Shown: piece by piece, positions 5,542-12,217 of the stretch
Layout of the letters: the number at the start of each line of letters is the position of its first letter
Numbering within the stretch: position 1 is the stretch's first letter
NCBI GenBank assembly: GCA_900757285.1
Contig: CAAENI010000328.1
Span: 1 to 13,610 of the forward strand
Length of the DNA: 13,610 nt
Direction: 5' to 3'
From: an uncultured Collinsella sp.
GTDB taxonomy: Bacteria > Actinomycetota > Coriobacteriia > Coriobacteriales > Coriobacteriaceae
Notes under the pieces: model-generated
What the model was told of the DNA's origin: nothing
Seen by the model: the letters and a program-made list of their open reading frames with translations, nothing else
Databases searched by the model: none
Made by a program: the position numbers and the translations under genes

Positions 5542-6846
5542 TTGAAGGCGGACACTCAAACCATCGACATCCTGTTGTTGGGCAGCGGCGGCCGTGAGCA
5601 TGCTTTGGCAGCTAAGCTCGCAGCATCACCGCGCGCCGGCAAGCTCTACATCGCGCCGGGCAACGGCGGCACCGCGAGCTGCGGCGAGAACGTTGTTCTC
5701 GACGACTGCGATCCTGCGGCCGTGGCGGCGTTTGCGCAGAGCCACGGATGCGGACTCGTGGTAATTGGCCCCGAGGCTCCGCTCGTGGCGGGCGTGGCCG
5801 ACGCCGTGCGCGCGGTGGGTATTCCCTGCTTTGGTCCGGGTGCCGAGGGCGCCCAGATGGAGGGCTCTAAGCTGTTCTCCAAGCAGCTCATGGAGCGCGC
5901 GGGCATTCCGACGGCAGCCTACGGCTCGTTTACCGACGAGGCTTCGGCTCTTGCTTATGTGCGTGAGCAGGGCGCTCCGCTGGTCGTCAAGGCCGACGGC
6001 CTTGCCGCGGGCAAGGGCGTTATCGTGGCGACCGAACTTGAGCAGGCCGAGGAGGCCGTGCGCGAGTGCTTTGGCGGCACCTTTGGCGATGCCGGCAACA
6101 CCGTGGTTATCGAGGAGATGCTGACCGGCCCCGAGTGCTCGCTTTTGGCCTTTACCGACGGCAAGACCGTGCGCCCCATGGCCACCTCGCAGGACCACAA
6201 GCGCGCGCTCGAGGGCGACAAGGGCCCCAACACCGGCGGCATGGGTGTCTACAGCCCGGTGCCCATCGTGACCGACGAGGAGCACGCCACCATGGTGAAG
6301 GTCATGGAGCAGACCGTTGCCGAGCTTGCTGCCGAGGGTATCGACTACCGCGGCTGCCTGTACGGCGGCTTTATGCTCACGCCCGCCGGCCCCAAGGTGC
6401 TGGAGTTCAATGCCCGCTTTGGCGACCCCGAGACGCAGGTCGTGCTGCCGCGCCTTAAGAACGACCTGGTTGAGGTCATGCTGGCCTGCGCCAACTGTGA
6501 GCTCGATCAGATTGAGCTCGACTGGCGCGACGAGTGGGCCGTGGCCGTTGTCCTGACGAGTGCGGGCTATCCCGGCAGCTACGAGAGGGGCAAGGTCATC
6601 GCCGGTGTCACCGATGCCGAGGCCATGGAGAACGTGACCGTGTACCACGCGGGCACTGCTGTGGTGAACGGCCAGCTCTTGACCAATGGTGGTCGCGTGC
6701 TTGCCGTGACCGCTCTGGGCGACACGTTCGAGAACGCTCGCAACCTTGCCTACGAGGCCTGCGAGAAGATTGATTTTGAGGGTAAGACCCTGCGTCACGA
6801 CATCGGCCTGCGCGCGCTGCGCGGCCGCGACGCCTGGGATGCCTAA
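5542..6846 (+). CDS. purD: phosphoribosylamine-glycine ligase (GAR synthetase)
   Basis: PurD ligates glycine to phosphoribosylamine with ATP, the second step of de novo purine synthesis. The start is a TTG at 5542 with a perfect AGGAGG (5531-5536) 5 nt upstream; frames extending to 5374 would run back into purA. This gives 434 residues, normal for the family. The N-terminal domain starts with ILLLGSGGREHAL (10-22). The ATP-grasp domain contains DGLAAGKGV, DHKRALEGDKGPNTGGMGVY (from about 218) and the metal/ATP-binding EFNARFGDPETQ (288-299). The C-terminal domain ends with LRHDIGLRALRG. The purA-purD spacer carries an elaborate hairpin that may control this gene. The Nudix gene follows after 21 nt and may be cotranscribed. 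Confidence 0.97.
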   Translation: MKADTQTIDILLLGSGGREHALAAKLAASPRAGKLYIAPGNGGTASCGENVVLDDCDPAAVAAFAQSHGCGLVVIGPEAPLVAGVADAVRAVGIPCFGPGAEGAQMEGSKLFSKQLMERAGIPTAAYGSFTDEASALAYVREQGAPLVVKADGLAAGKGVIVATELEQAEEAVRECFGGTFGDAGNTVVIEEMLTGPECSLLAFTDGKTVRPMATSQDHKRALEGDKGPNTGGMGVYSPVPIVTDEEHATMVKVMEQTVAELAAEGIDYRGCLYGGFMLTPAGPKVLEFNARFGDPETQVVLPRLKNDLVEVMLACANCELDQIELDWRDEWAVAVVLTSAGYPGSYERGKVIAGVTDAEAMENVTVYHAGTAVVNGQLLTNGGRVLAVTALGDTFENARNLAYEACEKIDFEGKTLRHDIGLRALRGRDAWDA

Positions 6847-6867
6847 AATCCGAGAGGAATGAGACGG

Positions 6868-7563
6868 ATGGACGAGAAGAACGAAGAGCTCGTGGACGCG
6901 CAGATCGTCGAGGAGGACAGCCGCATGTATGGGCACGCCGAGGGCGAACCTGGTGGCGAGGTCGCTGACGAGCCGGCGCTGGTGCTGGGCGACGACGACC
7001 CGCACGATGCCGAGCTGCACGAGAAGATTCTTTCGGAGGAGTGCGCCTGGAAGGGCAAGATCCTCGACGTCCACCGTCTTGAGGTTGAGCTGCCTAACGG
7101 TCGCCGCAGCGCCCGCGATATCGTTCGCCATCCGGGTGCGGCGGCCGTTGTGGCGCTGACCGAGAGCGGCAAGATTGTGCTGGTGCGTCAGTACCGCACC
7201 GCCATCGACCGTGTGACGGTCGAGATTCCCGCCGGCAAGCTCGATCCAGGCGAGGACCCGCTCGATTGCGCCAAACGCGAGCTGCATGAGGAGACGGGCT
7301 TTAGGGCTGGTCGCATCCGCTTTTTGACGTCGATTGTCACGTCCTGTGGTTTTTGCGACGAGATCATTCACATCTACTTGGCTACCAAGCTGGAGTTTGA
7401 TGCGCCCAACCCCGATGATGACGAGTTTGTCAACGTGGACCTGGTGCCGCTGCACGAGTTGATCGACGCCGTGCTCGACGGCAAGATCGAAGACGCCAAG
7501 ACCGTCGTGGGCGCCTTGGCCTGCGATAGCATCGCGCATCGCCTTGGGGGCGCGGAGCTCTAG
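6868..7563 (+). CDS. Nudix hydrolase, ADP-ribose pyrophosphatase-like
   Basis: The product (231 residues) hydrolyses a nucleoside diphosphate linked to another moiety; overall likeness is to ADP-ribose diphosphatase (NudF type), which clears ADP-ribose, but the substrate cannot be proved from sequence. A complete Nudix box, GX5EX7REUXEEXGU, is at 123-145: Gly123, Glu129, Arg137, Glu138, Glu141, Glu142, Gly144. Upstream are RHPGAAAVVAL and VRQYRTAIDRVTVEIPAG, typical of the NudF group. The first 60 residues form an unusual acidic extension. I choose the ATG at 6868 because GAGAGGAA (6852-6859) is 8 nt upstream; the ATG at 6859 overlaps that site. It lies 21 nt after purD, so cotranscription is likely. 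Confidence 0.9.
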   Translation: MDEKNEELVDAQIVEEDSRMYGHAEGEPGGEVADEPALVLGDDDPHDAELHEKILSEECAWKGKILDVHRLEVELPNGRRSARDIVRHPGAAAVVALTESGKIVLVRQYRTAIDRVTVEIPAGKLDPGEDPLDCAKRELHEETGFRAGRIRFLTSIVTSCGFCDEIIHIYLATKLEFDAPNPDDDEFVNVDLVPLHELIDAVLDGKIEDAKTVVGALACDSIAHRLGGAEL

Positions 7564-7591
7564 GTTACGCGGTTTTACCAAACCGCGTAAC
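7564..7591. repeat. perfect 12-bp inverted repeat after the Nudix gene
   Basis: GTTACGCGGTTT (7564-7575) and AAACCGCGTAAC (7580-7591) are exact reverse complements around a TACC loop. The repeat begins at the first base after the Nudix stop codon. No T-run follows on either strand, so it is not a standard intrinsic terminator; it could protect the 3' end of the mRNA or be a dispersed palindromic repeat. Confidence 0.8.
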
Positions 7592-7604
7592 GAGTCGACG
7601 CTGC

Positions 7605-7707
7605 AAACGCCCCTAAGCGGCAATCTGCCTTTCAATCGTCGCTCGCGTACCGAAGTACGCGTCGCTCCTCTTTCAAGGCACCTTGCTCGCTTAGGGACGT
7701 TTTCGCT
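7605..7707. repeat. MITE-like long palindromic element
   Basis: AAACGCCCCTAAGCG (7605-7619) mirrors CGCTTAGGGACGTTT (7688-7702) at 14 of 15 positions. Further in, GCAA--TGCCTT (7620-7630) mirrors AAGGCA--TTGC (7675-7686). At the centre CGCGTAC (7644-7650) and GTACGCG (7655-7661) surround a CGAA loop. Eight-base direct repeats GACGCTGC lie at both edges (7597-7604 and 7708-7715), as a target-site duplication would. Short direct repeats (CTTTCAA at 7629 and 7670; CGTCGCTC at 7637 and 7660) also occur inside. There is no transposase. Being a dispersed, non-autonomous element is inference. Confidence 0.55.
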
Positions 7708-7762
7708 GACGCTGCCAGAACATCGGCGTTATGCTTGTTGGGACGCTTTGTTTTCAGCCTGA

Positions 7763-7775
7763 CCGGTTCAACCGG
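7763..7775. promoter_or_regulatory. operator-like palindrome before the ABC exporter
   Basis: CCGGTT-C-AACCGG is a perfect 13-base palindrome with a single central base, 36 nt before the exporter start codon. Size and symmetry fit a dimeric repressor site. No regulator gene lies in the window, and I see no clear -35/-10 pair beside it; TATTTA (7787-7792) is a possible -10. Confidence 0.4.
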
Positions 7776-7810
7776 ATTTCTCACGCTATTTATTTCTCTT
7801 CGAGGATTGC

Positions 7811-9583
7811 ATGTTTAAAAGGTTTCTCTCGTATTACGAGCCCCAGATGGGGCTTTTTGTTGCCGATACTGTTTGTGCTCTGGTGCTTGCCGCCATTGAC
7901 CTGGCGTTCCCCATTATCCTGCGCAATTTGACTGGTGGGCTCTTTACTCAGGGTCAGGCTGTCATTATGCAGGCGCTCGGCATGATTGCGGTGGGCTTGG
8001 TGCTGATGTATGCCGTCCGCTGCGCCTGCCGCTATTTTGTGAGCTATTGGGGCCACGTGATGGGCGCGCGCATGGAGTCCAAGATGCGCGAGGACCTGTT
8101 CGACCAGTATGAGCGCTTCAGCTTTGCGTACTTCGACCGCAACAGCTCGGGCGACATGATGAGCCGCGTGGTCAACGACCTGTTCGATATCTGCGAGGCG
8201 GCGCACCACGTGCCCGAGTGGATCATCATCTGCGGCATCGAGATTATCGGCTCGTTTGTGATCCTCTTTACCATCGCCCCGGTGCTGGCGCTCGCCATGG
8301 CCGTGGTGACGGCGGCGTTTGCGGTCATCATGTTTTGGCAGAACATGCGCATGCGCGAGGTCTTTAGCGACAACCGCAAAAAGATCAGCGGCATCAATGC
8401 GCAGCTGCAGGATTCGCTGGCGGGCATGCGCGTGGTCAAGAGTTTTGCCAATGAGGAGACCGAACGCTTCAAGTTCCGCGCCTCCAACAATCGCTATCTT
8501 TCGTCCAAGGAGAACATGTATCACGCCATGGGCGTCTATACCGCGACGTATGGCCTGCTCTCGGGTGTGCTCTATGTGATCGTGGTGCTGCTGGGCGGCT
8601 GGCTGGTCGCCCAGGGACAGCTGCAGGCGGTCGATATGGCGACCTTTGCACTCTATATTTCGCTGTTCTGCACGCCGCTCGAGACACTCGTCAATTCGGC
8701 CGAAACGTATCAGAAGGCCATCGCCGGCTTTAAGCGCATGGACGAGGTGCTCTCGACCGCGCCGGATATCCAGGACAAGCCGGGCGCTACGGATCTGCAG
8801 GTGACTGCCGGCGCCGTGGAGTATCACGACGTGTGCTTTAACTACGAGGACGTTGAGCTGGGCGAGGGCGATGCCGAAGAGCGTCCCGTTATCGACCATA
8901 TGAATCTGTCCATCAAGCCTGGGCAGACCATCGCTTTGGTTGGCCCTTCGGGCGGCGGCAAGTCCACGACCTGTTCGCTGCTGCCGCGCTTTTATGACGT
9001 GGCTGCCGGATCCATTAGCATCGACGGCCAGGACGTGCGCGATGTGACGCAGCAGAGCCTGCGTCGCGCCATCGGCCTGGTGCAGCAGGATGTCTATCTG
9101 TTTGACGGCACGATTGGCGAGAACATCGCCTACGGCAAGCCGGGCGCTACGGCAGGAGAGATCGCCGAGGCCGCCCGTCGCGCCAACATCGATGCCTTTA
9201 TCGAGTCGCTTCCACAGGGTTATGACACGGTCGTGGGCGAGCGTGGCAGCCGTCTTTCGGGCGGACAGAAGCAACGCGTTGCCATTGCGCGCGTGTTTCT
9301 CAAGAACCCCAAGATCCTGATTTTGGACGAGGCGACGAGTGCTTTGGATAACGAGAGCGAGGAGGCGGTGCAGGAGTCACTCGAGGAGCTGGCACGCGGC
9401 CGTACCACAATCATCATTGCCCACCGTCTTTCGACCATTAAGCATGCCGATGAGATTGCGACCGTTGAGCATGGTCGCGTTGTGGAGCGTGGCACGCACG
9501 AGGAGCTTCTCGCCCGTGGCGGCACCTATGCCCGTTACTATCGAATGCAGTTCGAAGGTGCGCGTACGCACGAGCTCGACTGA
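7811..9583 (+). CDS. ABC exporter half-transporter (permease-ATPase fusion)
   Basis: A 590-residue transporter of the MsbA/LmrA-type exporter family: an N-terminal six-helix membrane domain fused to a nucleotide-binding domain, expected to work as a dimer in the cytoplasmic membrane. Hydrophobic helices are visible near 14-38, 52-77, 136-157, 158-178, 244-268 and 275-296. The ATPase domain (about 333-580) is complete: Walker A GPSGGGKST from 378, Q-loop QQDVYLF, signature LSGGQ near 482, Walker B ILILDEAT with Asp506, and H-loop His538. All catalytic residues are present. The export substrate (lipid, drug or peptide) cannot be deduced. GAGGA (7802-7806) is 4 nt before the ATG. The next gene begins 19 nt after the stop and is probably cotranscribed. 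Confidence 0.94.
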   Translation: MFKRFLSYYEPQMGLFVADTVCALVLAAIDLAFPIILRNLTGGLFTQGQAVIMQALGMIAVGLVLMYAVRCACRYFVSYWGHVMGARMESKMREDLFDQYERFSFAYFDRNSSGDMMSRVVNDLFDICEAAHHVPEWIIICGIEIIGSFVILFTIAPVLALAMAVVTAAFAVIMFWQNMRMREVFSDNRKKISGINAQLQDSLAGMRVVKSFANEETERFKFRASNNRYLSSKENMYHAMGVYTATYGLLSGVLYVIVVLLGGWLVAQGQLQAVDMATFALYISLFCTPLETLVNSAETYQKAIAGFKRMDEVLSTAPDIQDKPGATDLQVTAGAVEYHDVCFNYEDVELGEGDAEERPVIDHMNLSIKPGQTIALVGPSGGGKSTTCSLLPRFYDVAAGSISIDGQDVRDVTQQSLRRAIGLVQQDVYLFDGTIGENIAYGKPGATAGEIAEAARRANIDAFIESLPQGYDTVVGERGSRLSGGQKQRVAIARVFLKNPKILILDEATSALDNESEEAVQESLEELARGRTTIIIAHRLSTIKHADEIATVEHGRVVERGTHEELLARGGTYARYYRMQFEGARTHELD

Positions 9584-9602
9584 TTGATATGACAGGAAGT
9601 TT

Positions 9603-10568
9603 ATGGCTGACAAGAACCCTTTGACTCCGGAAGAAGTGACGGAGTTATTCTCCGAAATCGATGCATCCGGTGTCTTGGATCCCACGCTTGCCAAAAAGCG
9701 AACCGAGCGCATGCGTGAGAAGGAGGCTGCGGCCAAGCGCGGTGACAAAGCGGCGCTAGCGCAGCTGCGCAGCGAGGACCGTGCGAGCCAGGCAAAACAT
9801 ATCGACCCGCTGTCCGAGGACGATCCTTCGGGTTCGCAGGTGAGTCATACCATTACGAAGACCGCGATGGCCGTGGTCATTGGTATTTTGGTGCTGATCG
9901 TGGGCATGCAGATTGGCTACGGCGTGATGCGTCGTCTGAACACCGCCAACCTGTCCGAGAGCGTTTCAGTCGATACCGTTTCGACGGCGCTGAAGGGCGG
10001 CCTTGAGTGGGGTAACGGCTTTACGCAGTTCCCGCTCGACTTTACCGTCGATGAAGCTGATGAGCGTACGGGCACGGTCGAGGTGACGGTGTTGGACACA
10101 TCGTCTGCCAACGAGCTCGAGCTGCTGTCCAACGGGCAGATTCAGGCCGCTGCGCTTGCGACCAACGCGCTGCTCAACGATAAGATCGACCGCGTGGTGT
10201 ATAACGTTCACGCCTATATCGACGAGGATAGCAACATTCAGCACGATTCCTTCTTTGGCATGTTTCCCGCGCGGGGTCATCAGAGCGCCATTTTGACGTT
10301 TGTGTGGACCAAGAGCTCATCCAACGCCACGAGTATCGACTGGAAGATGCGCATCGTAAGCATGGACGACACCATTGCCGAGCGCATTCAAAAACAGGTG
10401 AACTCGGTTTCGTCGCTGATCGAGGACCCGGTGGTGAGCCAGACCAAGATTGACGAGGAAAAGGCCGAACGTGACCTGGAGCATCGTCTGCATGGCCGCG
10501 AGATTTTCCGCGGCGGCAAGCCCGATCGCTCACCGTCCGATCTGCTGGAACAGGACAAGCAAAAGTAA
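9603..10568 (+). CDS. single-pass membrane protein of unknown function
   Basis: I do not recognise this 321-residue protein. Residues 1-80 are hydrophilic and highly charged, with a probable helical KKRTERMREKEAAAKRGDK stretch. One strong hydrophobic helix (about 87-109, AMAVVIGILVLIVGMQIGYG) follows. The remaining 210 residues form a soluble domain with alternating hydrophobic strands, no cysteines, and a charged tail (about 280-321). The likely topology is cytoplasmic N-terminus with an exported C-terminal domain, although Arg-Arg just after the helix weakens that assignment. AGGAAG (9594-9599) is the ribosome binding site. It lies 19 nt after the ABC exporter and shares its terminator, so it may assist that transporter; this is inference from position only. 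Confidence 0.85.
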   Translation: MADKNPLTPEEVTELFSEIDASGVLDPTLAKKRTERMREKEAAAKRGDKAALAQLRSEDRASQAKHIDPLSEDDPSGSQVSHTITKTAMAVVIGILVLIVGMQIGYGVMRRLNTANLSESVSVDTVSTALKGGLEWGNGFTQFPLDFTVDEADERTGTVEVTVLDTSSANELELLSNGQIQAAALATNALLNDKIDRVVYNVHAYIDEDSNIQHDSFFGMFPARGHQSAILTFVWTKSSSNATSIDWKMRIVSMDDTIAERIQKQVNSVSSLIEDPVVSQTKIDEEKAERDLEHRLHGREIFRGGKPDRSPSDLLEQDKQK

Positions 10569-10574
10569 GAGGCC

Positions 10575-10615
10575 ATTATCCCGCGTGAGCCACAAGCCCA
10601 CGCGGGATAATTTTT
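10575..10615 (+). terminator. intrinsic terminator after the exporter operon
   Basis: ATTATCCCGCGTG (10575-10587) and CACGCGGGATAAT (10599-10611) form a perfect 13-bp stem with an 11-nt loop, directly followed by a run of T (10611-10615). It starts 6 nt after the stop codon of the membrane protein gene. Confidence 0.93.
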
Positions 10616-10707
10616 CTGGGACGGGGATTAAATAATCATTATGCATAGAAAGTCATAATTATCATTTCGTAAACATTTCGATGAAATTAACGCCATGAGG
10701 CATGCTT

Positions 10708-10723
10708 GCGGTTACAATACCGC
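10708..10723 (+). promoter_or_regulatory. candidate carA -10 element inside a small inverted repeat
   Basis: TACAAT (10713-10718) matches 5 of 6 bases of the -10 consensus and is framed by GCGGT (10708-10712) and its complement ACCGC (10719-10723). No good -35 is seen at 16-18 nt; TTAACG (10687-10692) is 20 nt away. The AT-rich stretch 10628-10690 upstream may act as an UP-like element. The dyad around the -10 could be a repressor site or chance. Confidence 0.45.
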
Positions 10724-10739
10724 GAGGCCTAACTACACA

Positions 10740-10770
10740 CCTTTAAGCCGGTCCTGTGAGACCGGGAAGG
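10740..10770 (+). promoter_or_regulatory. PyrR-binding RNA hairpin in the carA leader
   Basis: The lower stem CCTT (10740-10743) pairs with AAGG (10767-10770). An asymmetric internal loop, TAAG opposite G, separates it from the upper stem CCGGTC (10748-10753) paired with GACCGG (10760-10765). The terminal hexaloop CTGTGA fits the CNGNGA consensus known for PyrR sites. AAGG is part of the carA Shine-Dalgarno AAGGAG (10767-10772), so PyrR with bound UMP would be expected to stabilise the stem and block translation, as shown for mycobacterial pyr genes. No terminator alternative lies before the start codon, which favours translational control. Confidence 0.8.
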
Positions 10771-10776
10771 AGAATT

Positions 10777-12216
10777 ATGGCGAACAACCATACCGCGGGC
10801 GCTGCCGCCCGCACCTTCGCGCCCAGCGAGCTTTGCCAGCGTATGCTGGCCAAAACCAGCAAGGGTACCTGCGGTCCCTGTATCCTGTATCTTGAGGATG
10901 GGACCATTTTTTATGGACGTGCATGCGGCGCCGAGGGCACCGCGACCGGCGAAGTCTGCTTCAACACCTCGCTCGAGGGCTACTTTGAGGTCATGACCGA
11001 CCCGAGTTATGCCGGCCAAATTGTAACCATGACCTATCCGCAGATCGGCAATTACGGTATCGACGAGACCGATGTCCAGTCGGCCTTCCCCGGCGACGCC
11101 GTGCGCCCTGCGAGCGCTCCGGCTATGCGCGGCATGATCGTTCGCGATATGTGCGCCACGCCTTCTAACTGGCGCTCGGCCGTGAGCGTGCCGGAGTACC
11201 TGCGCGCTCACGGCATCGTCGCTATCGAGGGTATCGACACCCGCGCTCTGGTGCGCCATCTGCGCGACAATGGTTCCAAGATGGGCATTATCTCGACCGA
11301 GATCTTCGACGTCGACGAGCTTGCCGAGCGCTTGTCCGCTGCGCCCACGCTGGTAGGCGAGAACCTGGTCAAGACCGTAAGTTGCCCCGCGCCTCACGAG
11401 TTTGTGGCCGCCGACCTGCCTGCCACGCATGACTTTGCGCTTGCGGCTGCCGCTCCTGCCCGTCACAAAGTGGTCGCCTACGACTGCGGTGTGAAGCGCG
11501 GTATTCTGGAGGGCCTGGTCCGTGCCGGCTGCGATCTCACCGTCGTGCCGTGGGATACGCCCGCGAGTGAGGTGCTCGACATGAATCCCGATGGCGTCTT
11601 TTTGTCCAACGGCCCCGGCGACCCCGATGCCGTGGTGGAGACCTACGAGCAGGTGCAGCAGCTGATCGGCAAGGTGCCGGTCTTTGGCATTTGCCTTGGT
11701 CACCAGATGATCAGCTTGGCGTGCGGCGCCCAAATGGAAAAGCTTAAATTCGGTCACCGTGGCGGCAACCAGCCGGTTATGAACCTGGTGAGCCGTCGCG
11801 TGGAGATTACCGCGCAAAACCACGGCTTTGGCCTGCTGTTCCCCAGTCTGGGCAAACTGATCCCGGAACTTTCCGGCGGCGAGACCGAGCATGCGGCCGA
11901 CGGTGACCTGCGCGTCTGGGTGCGCCGCGGAATCGCGCCGGTCGTGATGAACGAGCGCTTCGGCCGCATTCGCCTAACACATGTGAACCTCAACGACGGC
12001 ACCGCCGAGGGCATCCAGCTGCTCGACGCCCCGTGCTTCTCGGTCCAGTACCACCCCGAGGCCTCGCCTGGCCCCACCGATGCCCACTATCTCTTTACCG
12101 CCTTTACGCGACTCATGGACGGCGAGGAGAACTACCTGGATATCGACACCGCGAAGGACCGCCTGGCTGGCTGGAATTTCGCCGAGACCGCCGCGACCGA
12201 GACCGAGGAGAACTAA
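10777..12216 (+). CDS. carA: carbamoyl phosphate synthetase small chain (glutaminase) with extra segment
   Basis: CarA hydrolyses glutamine and channels ammonia to CarB for carbamoyl phosphate, used for pyrimidines and arginine. The N-terminal small-subunit domain starts near residue 36 (ILYLEDGTIFYGRACGAEG; later FNTSLEGYFEVMTDPSYAGQ). The class I amidotransferase domain has nucleophile Cys306 in FGICLGHQ, QNHGF at 347-351, and His426/Glu428 in YHPEASPGP. The product is 479 residues, roughly 90 above the usual size: about 30 extra at the N-terminus, about 25 at the C-terminus, and about 36 inserted between QNHGF and LTHVNLNDGT (352-399). The ATG has AAGGAG (10767-10772) inside the PyrR hairpin. 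One nucleotide separates its stop codon from the carB start. Confidence 0.96.
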   Translation: MANNHTAGAAARTFAPSELCQRMLAKTSKGTCGPCILYLEDGTIFYGRACGAEGTATGEVCFNTSLEGYFEVMTDPSYAGQIVTMTYPQIGNYGIDETDVQSAFPGDAVRPASAPAMRGMIVRDMCATPSNWRSAVSVPEYLRAHGIVAIEGIDTRALVRHLRDNGSKMGIISTEIFDVDELAERLSAAPTLVGENLVKTVSCPAPHEFVAADLPATHDFALAAAAPARHKVVAYDCGVKRGILEGLVRAGCDLTVVPWDTPASEVLDMNPDGVFLSNGPGDPDAVVETYEQVQQLIGKVPVFGICLGHQMISLACGAQMEKLKFGHRGGNQPVMNLVSRRVEITAQNHGFGLLFPSLGKLIPELSGGETEHAADGDLRVWVRRGIAPVVMNERFGRIRLTHVNLNDGTAEGIQLLDAPCFSVQYHPEASPGPTDAHYLFTAFTRLMDGEENYLDIDTAKDRLAGWNFAETAATETEEN

Positions 12217-12217
12217 C

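Noticed and set aside
5626..7635. A 669-codon open frame on the - strand
   Set aside because: It is antisense to purD and the Nudix gene and also crosses the hairpin region; the + strand genes have complete family motifs and ribosome binding sites.
7544..7762. A 72-codon frame across the spacer before the exporter
   Set aside because: It starts inside the Nudix gene and its coding content is produced by the palindromic element; no ribosome binding site or family is visible.
7790..9274. A 494-codon open frame on the - strand
   Set aside because: It mirrors the ABC exporter; its His/Ala/Arg-rich composition is that of an antisense frame and no family is recognisable.
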